DNA of 33,335 nt from Streptomyces huiliensis (GCF_020037025.1 NZ_JAIQLH010000108.1:1-33335); one strand, 5' to 3'; shown: positions 1 to 8,015, counted from the stretch's first letter. Notes: a model not told the origin generated them from the letters alone. Translations and numbers: made by a program.

Positions 1-816
1 GTCCGCGCCCGCGGCAGCGACGTCGCCGCCGGCGACCTCGCGCTCGCCGCCGGCACCGTCCTCGGCCCCGCCCAGCTCGGGCTGCTGGCCGCGATCGGCC
101 GCGGCACCGTGACCGTCCGCCCGCGCCCCCGCGTCGTCGTCCTCTCCACCGGCAGCGAACTCGTCCCGCCCGGCACCGAGCTCGCCCCCGGCCGCATCCA
201 CGACTCGAACAGCTACCTCCTCGCCGCCTGCGCCCGCGACGCCGGCGCCCTCGCCTACCGCGTCGGCGCGGTCGAGGACGACGCCGCGACGCTGCGCGCC
301 ACTCTGGAGGACCAGATCGTCCGCGCCGACGCCATCGTCACCAGCGGCGGCGTCAGCGTCGGCGCCTACGACGTCGTCAAGGCGGCGCTCACCGGGCTCA
401 CCGGCGACGAGGGCCGCGTCGAGTTCCGCCGGCTGGCCATGCAGCCCGGCAAGCCGCAGGGCTTCGGCCGGCTCGGGCCCGGCCGCATCCCCCTCTTCGC
501 CCTCCCGGGCAACCCCGTCAGCGCCTACGTCTCCTTCGAGGTCTTCGTCCGGCCCGCCCTCCGCGCCATGATGGGTCTCGAACCGCCGGAGCGCCCCGTC
601 GTCCGCGCCGAGTGCGCCGAGCCCGTCGGCCCGTCGCCGAAGGGCCGCCGCCAGTACCTGCGCGGCCGGTACGCGGACGGGCGGGTCACCCCCGTCGGGG
701 GCGCGGGATCGCACCTGGTGGGGGCGCTCGCGCGGGCCGACGCGCTGATCGTCGTCCCCGAGGAGACCACCTCCGTCCCGGCGGGCGCCGAGGTGGACGT
801 CATCCTTCTCGACTGA
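1..816 (+). CDS. moeA: Gephyrin-like molybdopterin molybdenumtransferase (MoeA/Glp), 3' part
   Basis: The reading frame is open from the first base, so the 5' end lies outside the window. About 271 residues remain: part of the linker domain, the MPT-binding (MoaB/Mog-like) domain and the C-terminal beta domain. Visible family motifs are STGSELVPPG, RIHDSNSY, TSGGVSVGAYDVVK, MQPGKPQGFG and LPGNPVSAY. MoeA inserts molybdate into adenylated molybdopterin in the cytoplasm. Downstream lie moaC, mog and, four genes on, sepX/glpR. In Corynebacterium the MoeA paralogue Glp binds the division receptor GlpR, so this copy may be Glp rather than, or as well as, a housekeeping MoeA; that assignment is inferred from position. 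The gene ends 72 bases before moaC on the same strand. The gap holds a short dyad, CCAGC-AGA-GCTGG. Confidence 0.93.
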   Translation, partial: VRARGSDVAAGDLALAAGTVLGPAQLGLLAAIGRGTVTVRPRPRVVVLSTGSELVPPGTELAPGRIHDSNSYLLAACARDAGALAYRVGAVEDDAATLRATLEDQIVRADAIVTSGGVSVGAYDVVKAALTGLTGDEGRVEFRRLAMQPGKPQGFGRLGPGRIPLFALPGNPVSAYVSFEVFVRPALRAMMGLEPPERPVVRAECAEPVGPSPKGRRQYLRGRYADGRVTPVGGAGSHLVGALARADALIVVPEETTSVPAGAEVDVILLD

Positions 817-888
817 CCACCGCCGGCTCCGGGTACGGTGGCACCCCACTCCAGCAGAGCTGGCCTTGGCCTTTGGACCGGGAGAACG

Positions 889-1380
889 ATGAGCAGCACC
901 CAGCCCCCACCCGCCCGGCTGACCCACCTCGACGACGCGGGCGCGGCGCGCATGGTCGACATCACGGCCAAGGACGTCACCGCCCGCACCGCGCGGGCGA
1001 GCGGACGGGTGCTGGTCGCGCCGCGCGTGGTGGAGCTGCTGCGCGGCGAGGGCCTGCCCAAGGGCGATGTCCTGGCCACCGCCCGGATCGCCGGGATCAT
1101 GGGCGCCAAGCGCACCCCGGAGATCATCCCGCTGTGCCACCCGCTGGCCCTCTCGGGCGTCACCATCGACCTCGCGGTGGGCGACGACGCCATCGAGATC
1201 ACCGCCACCGTCCGCACCACCGGTCGCACCGGTGTCGAGATGGAGGCCCTGACCGCCGTCACCACGGCCGCCCTCACCGTCGTCGACATGGTCAAGGCGG
1301 TCGACAAGGCCGCCGTCATCACGGACGTCCGGGTGGAGGAGAAGTCCGGCGGGAAGTCCGGCGACTGGCGGCGCCCGTGA
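889..1380 (+). CDS. moaC: Cyclic pyranopterin monophosphate synthase MoaC
   Basis: MoaC converts the GTP-derived 3',8-cyclo intermediate made by MoaA into cyclic pyranopterin monophosphate, the first stable molybdopterin precursor. The 163-residue product has the family's usual length. It shows the N-terminal MVDITAKDVTARTARASG segment, the conserved LCHPLALSG motif and the GVEMEALTAV and DMVKAVDK blocks that carry active-site residues. I chose ATG 889 because GGGAG lies a few bases upstream and the protein then begins like other MoaC proteins. An in-frame GTG at 838 would add 17 poorly conserved residues. The stop overlaps the GTG of mog by four bases, so the two are translationally coupled. 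Confidence 0.95.
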   Translation: MSSTQPPPARLTHLDDAGAARMVDITAKDVTARTARASGRVLVAPRVVELLRGEGLPKGDVLATARIAGIMGAKRTPEIIPLCHPLALSGVTIDLAVGDDAIEITATVRTTGRTGVEMEALTAVTTAALTVVDMVKAVDKAAVITDVRVEEKSGGKSGDWRRP

Positions 1381-1937
1381 GCGCCCCGGACGTTCCGGCG
1401 AGAGCGCTGGACACCCCCGCGAGAGCCCTGGCCGACACCCCTGTGAGAGCCCTGGTCGTCACCGCCTCCAACCGCGCCGCCGCCGGCGTCTACCCCGACC
1501 GCGGCGGCCCGCTGCTGGTCACGGGCCTGACCGAGCTCGGCTGCACGGTCGACGGCCCGGTGGTGGTGCCCGACGGCGACCCGGTCGAGGCCGCGTTGCG
1601 CACGGCCGTCGCCGAGGGGTACGACGTGGTGGTGACCACCGGCGGCACCGGCATCTCGCCCACCGACCGCACCCCCGAGGCCACCCGGGCCGTCCTGGAC
1701 TACGAGGTGCCCGGCATCGCCGAGGCCGTCCGCGCCGAGGGGCTCGCCAAGGTGCCGACGGCCGCGCTCTCCCGCGGCCTGGCCGGCGTCGCCGGGCGCA
1801 CCCTGATCGTCAACCTTCCCGGTTCGACGGGCGGGGTACGGGACGGCCTGGCCGTCCTCGGCCGGCTGCTCGCGCACGCCGTGGACCAGCTGCACGGCGG
1901 TGACCACCCCGGACCCGCGCCCCGGACCCCGGCATGA
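1377..1937 (+). CDS. mog: Molybdopterin adenylyltransferase (Mog/MoaB family)
   Basis: Mog/MoaB proteins adenylate molybdopterin before MoeA inserts molybdenum. The 186-residue product has the MPT-binding fold signatures TGGTGISPTDRTPEATR and NLPGSTGGVRDGL. The start is GTG 1377, overlapping the moaC stop as GTGA. The first ~22 residues contain a degenerate PARAL/TPVRAL repeat and precede the conserved domain, which begins near VRALVVTASN, so an alternative start at GTG 1443 is possible. The stop overlaps the next gene as ATGA. Together with the upstream moeA-like gene this makes a compact cofactor-assembly operon. Confidence 0.93.
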   Translation: MSAPDVPARALDTPARALADTPVRALVVTASNRAAAGVYPDRGGPLLVTGLTELGCTVDGPVVVPDGDPVEAALRTAVAEGYDVVVTTGGTGISPTDRTPEATRAVLDYEVPGIAEAVRAEGLAKVPTAALSRGLAGVAGRTLIVNLPGSTGGVRDGLAVLGRLLAHAVDQLHGGDHPGPAPRTPA

Positions 1938-2545
1938 CCATGTGGCCGGTGGCGCTCCGGGACGGGGACGTCCTGCTCCGTCCCATCCGCATGCGCGACC
2001 ACCGCGCCTGGCGCGAGGTCAACCGGCGCAACCGGGACTGGCTGCGCCCCTGGGAGGCCACCGTCCCGCCGCCCCCGCCCGGCGGCCCGCCGGCCCGGCG
2101 CCCCACCTACCGGCAGATGGTCCGTCACCTGCGGTCCGAGGCGCACGCGGGCCGCATGCTGCCCTTCGTCATCGAGTACCAGGGGCGGCTGTCCGGCCAG
2201 TTGACGGTGGCGGGCATCACCTGGGGGTCGATGTGCTCGGCGCACGTCGGCTACTGGGTGGACGAGGCCGTGGCCGGCCGGGGCGTCATGCCGACCGCCG
2301 TGGCGCTGGCGAGCGACCACTGTTTCCGCACCCTCGGCCTGCACCGCGTCGAGGTGTGCATCCGCCCGGAGAACGCGCCCAGCCGCCGGGTCGTGGAGAA
2401 GCTCGGCTTCCGCGAGGAGGGGCTGCGCCCGCGGTACCTGCACATCGACGGGGCCTGGCGGGACCACCTGGTCTACGCGCTCACCGCGGAGGAGGCGGTG
2501 GACGGGCTGGTGAGCCGGTGGCACCGGTCCCGCCTCACAAAATAA
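1934..2545 (+). CDS. GNAT acetyltransferase, RimJ/RimL type
   Basis: This 203-residue protein of the Gcn5-related N-acetyltransferase family resembles RimJ/RimL protein N-terminal acetyltransferases. It starts with the typical LRPIRMRDHRAW segment. It has a Q/R-x-x-G-x-G/A-like acetyl-CoA-binding loop at VAGRGVMPTAVALA, and the C-terminal NAPSRRVVEKLGFREEG motif that precedes the last strands. The acceptor cannot be read from sequence: it may be a ribosomal protein, the N terminus of a neighbouring protein, or a small molecule. It overlaps mog by ATGA and so is the last gene of the moaC-mog unit. An AT-rich 151-base gap then separates it from sepX, with no obvious terminator. Confidence 0.9.
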   Translation: MTMWPVALRDGDVLLRPIRMRDHRAWREVNRRNRDWLRPWEATVPPPPPGGPPARRPTYRQMVRHLRSEAHAGRMLPFVIEYQGRLSGQLTVAGITWGSMCSAHVGYWVDEAVAGRGVMPTAVALASDHCFRTLGLHRVEVCIRPENAPSRRVVEKLGFREEGLRPRYLHIDGAWRDHLVYALTAEEAVDGLVSRWHRSRLTK

Positions 2546-2696
2546 AATAAGTGTTCGAATTTCACTGTCGAATGACGGTCGATGTTCGGTTTCGAACCCA
2601 ACAATCACAAAAAAAGTTCGAGATATCAGCCGGTTCGTGCGACACACCGCGCCAATTGGCGGAATCCGCCGAGCGGACCCCTCTACCGTGTGCAGT
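2546..2696 (+). promoter_or_regulatory. AT-rich sepX upstream region with clustered TCGA elements
   Basis: This gap is strikingly AT-rich for the window. It carries five TCGA cores, most within TTCGAA/GTTCGA contexts, at 2555, 2568, 2579, 2592 and 2618, so spacings are 13, 11, 13 and 26 bases. A TACCGT -10-like hexamer at 2684-2689 lies seven bases before the sepX GTG, which points to a leaderless transcript. One GACAC pentamer (WhiA-type core) occurs at 2641. Binding of any regulator is inference. Confidence 0.4.
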
Positions 2697-3785
2697 GTGA
2701 GCAGCAGCGGCCTGATCTACGCAGTCATCGTCGGGGCCTGGGCCGCCTACTTGGTGCCGATGTGGCTCCGTAGGCAGGACGAGCTCAATGAAGCTCGTCC
2801 GACGGAACGCTTCAGCACCGCCATCCGGCTGCTGTCCGGACGGGCGGGGATGGAGCGCCGTTACGCCAAGGAGCTCGAACGCGCCGGCGCCTCCGCCGAC
2901 GCGGAGGCACCGGACGCGTCGGCACCCGGCGCGGAGGCGGACGCCCCGACGGCGCGTCCCCAGGAGCCGGACGCGGCGCCCGCGGCAGCGGTCGCCGCCC
3001 GGCCCTCCGGCATGCCCGCGCCCGACCGGACCGCGCCCGACCGGGCGGCCCCCACGCCGGCCGAACGCGCCCGCCGCTCCAAGGTCCTCGCGCGCCGCCG
3101 CCGCACCACCGTCCTCCTCTTCCTCGCCTTCACCCTCGGCGCGGTCGTCGCGGCCGTCGGCGGCATCGCCTTCCTGTGGGCCCCCGGCGTCCCGGCGGTG
3201 CTCCTCAGCTCGTACATCTGCTACCTGCGCGTCCAGGAGCGGCGGCGGTTCGCCTTCGTCATGGACCAGCGCCGGGCCGAACTGGCCGCGCAGCGGCTCC
3301 GCGAGGGCCGCCCGCGCCCTCAGCAGGCGGCGGACCCCACGACCGTCGCCGCCCCCGCCCCCGCGGACACCGTCCGCCGTCCGGCCCCCGCCGCCGCGGC
3401 TGAGCCCGAGATCGCCCCGGCCGCCGCGTCGGCGCCCTCGCCCAGTGCGGGCCGCCGTGCCCTGGTCGAGCAGACCGACCACGCGGAGTGGGTGGACCAG
3501 CAGCGCGACCGCGGCACCGAGGGCGACGGCTGGGAGCCCGTGCCCGTCCCGCTGCCCACCTACGTCACCGCCCCCGTCGCCCCCCGCGCCGGCGCCTCCG
3601 CCGACCTCGGCACCCCGGACACCTGGAGCGCCGCCCGCTCCAGCACCGCCGGCCCCACCCCCGACCGCAAGCAGGCCGACGACCGCCGGGGCGCCCGCCC
3701 CCGCCGCCGTCCCCGCGAGCGCGGCCGCACCCCGCTCTTCGACCAGTACGCGGACGACGAGCGCCCCCGCGCCGCCAACGAGTGA
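2697..3785 (+). CDS. sepX: SepX/GlpR-type membrane division protein
   Basis: In Streptomyces, SepX is a membrane protein needed for normal cross-walls and sporulation septa. Its corynebacterial counterpart GlpR is the receptor for the gephyrin-like protein Glp. The 362-residue product has an N-terminal hydrophobic helix (about residues 5-24, GLIYAVIVGAWAAYLVPMWL) and the conserved cytoplasmic stretch WLRRQDELNEARPTERFS. An Ala/Pro-rich linker follows, then a basic RARRSKVLARRRRTT patch before two close hydrophobic segments (about residues 140-180), and a long Ala/Pro/Arg-rich C-terminal tail. I chose GTG 2697 because the first helix then starts at once and a -10-like TACCGT sits seven bases upstream (probably leaderless). 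The link with the moeA-like gene four positions upstream supports the identity. The name rests on recalled family features and synteny. Confidence 0.85.
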   Translation: MSSSGLIYAVIVGAWAAYLVPMWLRRQDELNEARPTERFSTAIRLLSGRAGMERRYAKELERAGASADAEAPDASAPGAEADAPTARPQEPDAAPAAAVAARPSGMPAPDRTAPDRAAPTPAERARRSKVLARRRRTTVLLFLAFTLGAVVAAVGGIAFLWAPGVPAVLLSSYICYLRVQERRRFAFVMDQRRAELAAQRLREGRPRPQQAADPTTVAAPAPADTVRRPAPAAAAEPEIAPAAASAPSPSAGRRALVEQTDHAEWVDQQRDRGTEGDGWEPVPVPLPTYVTAPVAPRAGASADLGTPDTWSAARSSTAGPTPDRKQADDRRGARPRRRPRERGRTPLFDQYADDERPRAANE

Positions 3786-3890
3786 CCCGGCCGCCCTTCG
3801 GAAGCCCCCGCGCTGGTCAGCCGCGGGAGGGTGAACGAAGGGCGATTTTCTTCTCAGCCGGTCGGGGTGCTAGAGTTTCACTCGTTGCAA

Positions 3891-3964
3891 GGGCCTGTGG
3901 CGCAGTCCGGTAGCGCACCTCGTTCGCATCGAGGGGGTCAGGGGTTCAAATCCCCTCAGGTCCA
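3891..3964 (+). tRNA. tRNA-Ala (anticodon CGC)
   Basis: The 74 bases fold as a full cloverleaf. The acceptor stem GGGCCTG/CAGGTCC contains a G3-U70 wobble, the alanine identity element. The D-arm is GCGC/GCGC, the anticodon stem CCTCG/CGAGG encloses loop TTCGCAT (anticodon CGC, reads GCG), and the T-arm AGGGG/CCCCT encloses TTCAAAT. The discriminator base is A and the CCA end is not encoded. Confidence 0.96.
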
Positions 3965-3992
3965 CAACACGACTGTTCCGGAGCAGTCACAC

Positions 3993-4028
3993 GAGATCCC
4001 GTCCGGCCGAAAGGCCGGGCGGGATCTC
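3993..4028. terminator. Hairpin terminator between tRNA-Ala and convergent reductase gene
   Basis: A 16-base-pair stem (one G-U pair) closes a GAAA tetraloop, with the right arm at 4013-4028. It sits between the end of the tRNA and the 3' end of the convergent minus-strand gene, so it probably ends transcription from both sides. There is no long T run. Confidence 0.8.
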
Positions 4029-4044
4029 GGCGTTTGCGGGGGCG

Positions 4045-5418
4045 TCAGATCGTGGCGGGCTCCGTGGTGGTGAAGGTCTTGCTGCGCATGAGGAACTCGC
4101 CGAGGTAGCCGTCGTGGGGCAGGCCCGGGGTGAGGATGTGCGTCGGGTGGTCGCCGACGTGGAGGTTGCGGATGGTGGGCTCGTCCAGGAGGCGGGTCAC
4201 CAGGTCGCGGTCGGACGTGAGCGCGGTGAGGGTGAGGGTGTCGCGCAGCGGGGCCAGGCCGTCCGACCGGCTCCACGGCGCGATCCACACGCACGGGAAC
4301 GGCATCTCCAGGCGCGTCTGCGGGGCGTCGGCGCGGTCCACCTGGAACACCGCCGGGCGCAGCACCGCGGAGCCGTCGCCGAGGTCGGCGGCGATGGTGT
4401 CGCCGCCGAGCCGCGCCGTGGCCCCTGCGGCCTCGGAGTGCACGTACTTCTCCAGGTTGCGGGCCTCGTCCAGGGGGCGGACCGGTAGGGCCGCTTCCGC
4501 ATGTTCCGGGGGCAGGGACGGCAGGGTGGCCAGGCGGCCCGCGATGGCTTCGGCCAGCGGTGCCGGGTCCCCCTCGACGAAGACGGCGGTGGCGTTCACG
4601 CACGCGGCGCCGGCCTGCGCGGCGATCGAGTCGACGATGGTGTCGAGGTGCCGGGTGTAGTCGGTGTCGGCGGTGACGAGGATCTTGACCCGGCCCGGCC
4701 CGTGCGGGAGGACGGTCGTGGCGGACCGGTACTTGTCCAGCACGGTGTCGTCGCCGTAGACGATGGCCAGGTCGCCGCCGGCGACCAGCTCGTCGGCGGT
4801 GCTGTGGTCGGTGGGCAGGAGCACGACGTGGTCGGTGCCGAAACCGGCCTCGTGCAGGGCGGTGACCAGCCGGTGCGCGCTCAGCGGTTCGCGCCGGGAG
4901 GGCCGTACGGCGAGGCGGTAGCCGAGGGCCAGCGCCTCCACCCACTGGCTGTGGACGCCGGGGTGGTTGCCGGCGACGAGGGCGGACAGCACGTCGCCGC
5001 GCCGGATCCACCGTGCGGTGCCGGCGGCGGTCGACGCGTCCCGGCTGCCGCGCGGCCGGGCCTGGCAGGCGAAGCCGTACGCGCCGGCCAGGCCCGTCGC
5101 CAGGGTGCCGGTGGTCTGCCGGACGACCGACAGGGGCAGGCCGCTGACCCGGGCGACGGCGTGCTCGTACCGTTCGACGGACAGCCCGTCGATCGTGCCG
5201 GTGGCGAAGAGCCGGGCCGCCTCCGCCAGGGCCGCCGTCCGTTCGTCCGGCGGGAGCGCCTCCGCCCGTCGCAGGGCCGCCAGGGCGCGCCGTACGTACA
5301 GCCGCGGCACCATGCTCAGCTCCGCGACCGGACGTCCGGAGACGTCGCGGATCACCTCCTTCGCCTGCGTCCGGTAGGGGCCGCCGGGGCCGAGGGCGTC
5401 GAGACGGAGCAAGGCCAT
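4045..5418 (-). CDS. Aldehyde dehydrogenase-superfamily acyl reductase (LuxC-like role)
   Basis: This 457-residue protein has the ALDH fold. AGNHPGVHSQWVEALALGY (about 149-167) and VRPSRREPLSAH form the Rossmann-like NAD(P)-binding part. QAGAACVNATAVFV carries the expected catalytic cysteine (Cys273). The usual GSTAVG loop is replaced by IVYGDDTVLDKY, and the N-terminal ~120 residues are helical and unlike common ALDHs. This pattern suits fatty acyl/acyl-CoA reductases of the LuxC type, which reduce an activated carboxylate to an aldehyde. The start codon is one base after the stop of the upstream fused aminotransferase/adenylation gene (TGAGATG), with GAGGGGG as the ribosome site, so both are co-expressed. 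The likely job is to reduce the acyl group activated by the adenylation domain to an aldehyde. The substrate is unknown. Confidence 0.8.
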   Translation of the reverse strand: MALLRLDALGPGGPYRTQAKEVIRDVSGRPVAELSMVPRLYVRRALAALRRAEALPPDERTAALAEAARLFATGTIDGLSVERYEHAVARVSGLPLSVVRQTTGTLATGLAGAYGFACQARPRGSRDASTAAGTARWIRRGDVLSALVAGNHPGVHSQWVEALALGYRLAVRPSRREPLSAHRLVTALHEAGFGTDHVVLLPTDHSTADELVAGGDLAIVYGDDTVLDKYRSATTVLPHGPGRVKILVTADTDYTRHLDTIVDSIAAQAGAACVNATAVFVEGDPAPLAEAIAGRLATLPSLPPEHAEAALPVRPLDEARNLEKYVHSEAAGATARLGGDTIAADLGDGSAVLRPAVFQVDRADAPQTRLEMPFPCVWIAPWSRSDGLAPLRDTLTLTALTSDRDLVTRLLDEPTIRNLHVGDHPTHILTPGLPHDGYLGEFLMRSKTFTTTEPATI

Positions 5419-5419
5419 C

Positions 5420-7867
5420 TCAGTACACCCCCTCGATGACGGTGGTGCCGTCGAACGTCCGGACCGGCTGGATGTCGGCGACGGCGTCGCCGCCGGAGTG
5501 CTCGGCGGCGGGCCTGCGGAGCGCGGTGTCGCGTTCGAGGTTGTTGGGGAGCAGCATGCTGCGGCTGATGTGGTTCATGACCACCTGGCCGCGCTCGCCG
5601 TACGGCACCGGCTTCCCGGTGTCCGGGTCGACGACCCGCAGGCTGATGAACGGGTGCGGCGGGTCGAAGGTGGACGGCTCGTCGTCGGCGAGGCCGGCCC
5701 GCTCGTACATGCCGCCGCCGACCATGGTGCTTCCGTAGAAGCCCAGCAGCTGGGCGTCGGGGAACACCTCGGCGCGGAGCAGGGCGCGGGTGTCGAGGTT
5801 CATGGAGGAGCCGCCCCAGATGAGGGTGCGGACCTTCCGGTTGATGAGCTCCGACAACTCCTCGTCGCCGGCCATCGCCTCCAGCAGCGGGGGCGTGGTG
5901 AAGACGACGCCGACGTCCTGGCTCCGCAGGATCGCCCCGACCTGGTCGAGGATGTGCGCCAGGTACCGCTTGGTCTCCTCCGCCCGGCCCTCGGCGACGC
6001 ACTTCTTCACCCACCGCGGGTCGAGGTCGATGGTGAACGGGACGCCGCCCCGCAGGTGCGCCAGCGTGCGGCTGGTGGGGGCGAAGAGATGCGGTCCGCT
6101 CGGGCCGATCGTCAGCCAGTTGACCCCGCGCGGGACGCCGCGGTCGTCCAGGACCGAGGAGTGCCACGAGGTCAGCCGCTCGTGGAGGTCGGGAAGCCAG
6201 ACGACGCGCTTGGGCGCGCCGGTCGTCCCGCCGCTCTCGAAGATGTCCAGCGGGATCGGCCCGTCCCCGTACCCCCGCGGGACGAGGTCCTCCACGCGGG
6301 CGTCGCGCAACTCGTCGACGACGTTGGGGAACAGGGCGAGGTCGGCTTCGGTGCGGACGTCCTTCCGCGGGTCGAAGTCGAGGGTCCTGGCCCGCTCCAG
6401 CCAGAAGCGGGAACCGGTCTTGGGGCCGAAGTGCCAGTCCATGGCGGCGGCGAGCAGGTCCGGCATGGACGGCGGACGGTCCCAGGGCGTGTCGAGGACG
6501 GACGGCGCCGGGGCGGCGGCGCTCCTGCGGCCGCGCGGCTTGGCGGCGTACTCGGTGAGGACGTCGGAGACCGCGTCCACGACCCGGTCGGCCTCCTCGC
6601 GGCTCATCACCAGGGGCGGGCTGAGCAGAACGGTGTTCGGGTTGTTGCGGACGATGACTCCGGCGCGCTCGCGGACCAGCGGCGGCACCCACTCCGCCGA
6701 CAGCGGTTCGCCGGTGTCCGGGTCCTGGGTCAGCTCGATGCCGAGCATGAGGCCGAACTGCCGTACCTGGCCGACGAAGGGCAGTTCCTCCAGGCGGCGC
6801 AGCCGGTCGCCGAGGTGGTCGCCGATCCCGGTGGCGGCGGCGAGGAGGTTCTCGTGCTCCAGGATGTCGAGGTTCCGCAGGGCCACCGCGCAGCCGGTCG
6901 CGTGGCCGCTGTAGGTGTACCCGCCGACGACGCCCTCGTCGCGGGTGACGACATCGACGACGTGGTCGGCGACCAGGAGCGCGCCCATCGGGAAGTAGCC
7001 GGAGGTCAGGCCCTTGGCGGTGACGATGAAGTCGGGTGTGACGCCAAGCCGTTCGGAGACGAACCAGTGGCCGGTCCTGCCGAACGCCGTGATGACCTCG
7101 TCGAGGATGAGGAGGATGCCGTGGGCGGACAGCAGTTCGCGGACCCGCGGCCAGTAGTCGGCGGGCGGTTCGACCACGCCGGCCACGCCGAGGATCGGCT
7201 CCCCGATCATCACCGCGATGTTCTCCGCGCCGATCTCCTCGATCGTCTCGCGCAGTTCGCGCAGGCAGTACTCGGTGACGTCCTCGCCGTCGTACATCTC
7301 CGGGTGGAAGGGCAGCGGCGGCGTCAGGTGCCGGACGTTCGGCATCATGGGGCCGAAACCCTGGTGGAACATGGGCATTCCGGTGGCCGCGCCGCCGCCG
7401 TAGGTGACCCCGTGGTACCCGAGGTGGCGGGCGAGGACCCACGTCCGCTCGCCCTGGCCGCGCCGGTGGTGGTAGAGCCGGGCCATCCGCAGCGCGGCGT
7501 CGACCGCCTCGGCGCCGCCGCTCGTGAAGTACACCCGGTCCATCGCGGCGGGTGCCAGGCCGATGAGCCGGTCGGCCAGCTGGATGGAGGGTTCGTTGGA
7601 GAACTCGTGGAAGCTGCTGAAGTACTCCAGCTTCCCCATCTGTCCGGCGGCGGCCTCCACCATCTCGCGCCGCCCGTGTCCGACGTGCGCGAGCATGAGG
7701 CCGCCGGTGGCGTCGAGGTACTCGCGGCCGTGCGCGTCGCGTAACCGGCAGCCGGACCCCTCCACCATGATGATCCGATCGGCGGCGGCACCGGGCAGGT
7801 GCGGGTGGATGAGCCGGGATCGGTCGGTCTTGACCAGGGCGTCTGCGTTGACCAGCGGTGCCGCCAT
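5420..7867 (-). CDS. Class III aminotransferase fused to an adenylate-forming domain
   Basis: Two enzymes lie in one 815-residue chain. Residues ~15-440 are a class III PLP aminotransferase: FTSGGAEAVDAALRMAR (114-130), LDEVITAFGRTG (255-266) and the PLP lysine Lys285 in TAKGLTSGYFPMGA. An Ala/Pro/Arg linker (~443-465) leads to an AMP-forming domain of the PaaK/LuxE-like type. This has the P-loop SGGTTGAPKR (545-554) and the A5-like motif GFYGSTMVGG (709-718), where the usual Glu after GST is replaced by Met. The domain stops soon after LRVVDPDTGKPVPYGERGQV and lacks a full C-terminal lid. A ribosome site (GAGGGTG) precedes ATG 7867. With the reductase downstream, the set could turn a carboxylate into an acyl adenylate or thioester, then an aldehyde, then a primary amine. 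Both halves are intact, so this is a true fusion. Confidence 0.85.
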   Translation of the reverse strand: MAAPLVNADALVKTDRSRLIHPHLPGAAADRIIMVEGSGCRLRDAHGREYLDATGGLMLAHVGHGRREMVEAAAGQMGKLEYFSSFHEFSNEPSIQLADRLIGLAPAAMDRVYFTSGGAEAVDAALRMARLYHHRRGQGERTWVLARHLGYHGVTYGGGAATGMPMFHQGFGPMMPNVRHLTPPLPFHPEMYDGEDVTEYCLRELRETIEEIGAENIAVMIGEPILGVAGVVEPPADYWPRVRELLSAHGILLILDEVITAFGRTGHWFVSERLGVTPDFIVTAKGLTSGYFPMGALLVADHVVDVVTRDEGVVGGYTYSGHATGCAVALRNLDILEHENLLAAATGIGDHLGDRLRRLEELPFVGQVRQFGLMLGIELTQDPDTGEPLSAEWVPPLVRERAGVIVRNNPNTVLLSPPLVMSREEADRVVDAVSDVLTEYAAKPRGRRSAAAPAPSVLDTPWDRPPSMPDLLAAAMDWHFGPKTGSRFWLERARTLDFDPRKDVRTEADLALFPNVVDELRDARVEDLVPRGYGDGPIPLDIFESGGTTGAPKRVVWLPDLHERLTSWHSSVLDDRGVPRGVNWLTIGPSGPHLFAPTSRTLAHLRGGVPFTIDLDPRWVKKCVAEGRAEETKRYLAHILDQVGAILRSQDVGVVFTTPPLLEAMAGDEELSELINRKVRTLIWGGSSMNLDTRALLRAEVFPDAQLLGFYGSTMVGGGMYERAGLADDEPSTFDPPHPFISLRVVDPDTGKPVPYGERGQVVMNHISRSMLLPNNLERDTALRRPAAEHSGGDAVADIQPVRTFDGTTVIEGVY

Positions 7868-7958
7868 TTCACCCTCATCTCGGAATTTTCGAAATCTGCT
7901 TTTCTGGCGTGCCTTCGCGGATGCTAGTGGGGGAGGGGGAGGCTGGAAAGCGGTGGGT

Positions 7959-8015
7959 TCAACTGCGGAGAGGCGGGGCGGGTAAAGGATCTACGACATC
8001 GGTTGTACGGGGCAT
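7959..8015 (-). CDS. Mini-ORF (18 codons) upstream of the fused aminotransferase gene
   Basis: Reading down from 8015 the ORF encodes MPRTTDVVDPLPAPPLRS and stops 91 bases before the aminotransferase/adenylation start. It is preceded by GGAGGTGATC, which pairs for ten bases with the 16S rRNA 3' end and ends four bases before the ATG, far better than the sites of its neighbours. It may be a regulatory leader peptide or a small product of its own. There is no Cys and no similarity to the KxGCIS peptide. I recognise no family. Confidence 0.4.
   Translation of the reverse strand: MPRTTDVVDPLPAPPLRS

Noticed and set aside
525..1907. A long minus-strand frame opposite moeA-moaC-mog
   Set aside because: The plus-strand genes are certain from motifs and coupling; the minus frame is low-complexity Arg/Gly/Ala sequence.
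5498..7744. A 748-codon open frame on the plus strand opposite the aminotransferase fusion
   Set aside because: It mirrors the codon pattern of the real minus-strand gene, has no family motifs and no ribosome site; it is a composition shadow common in high-GC DNA.
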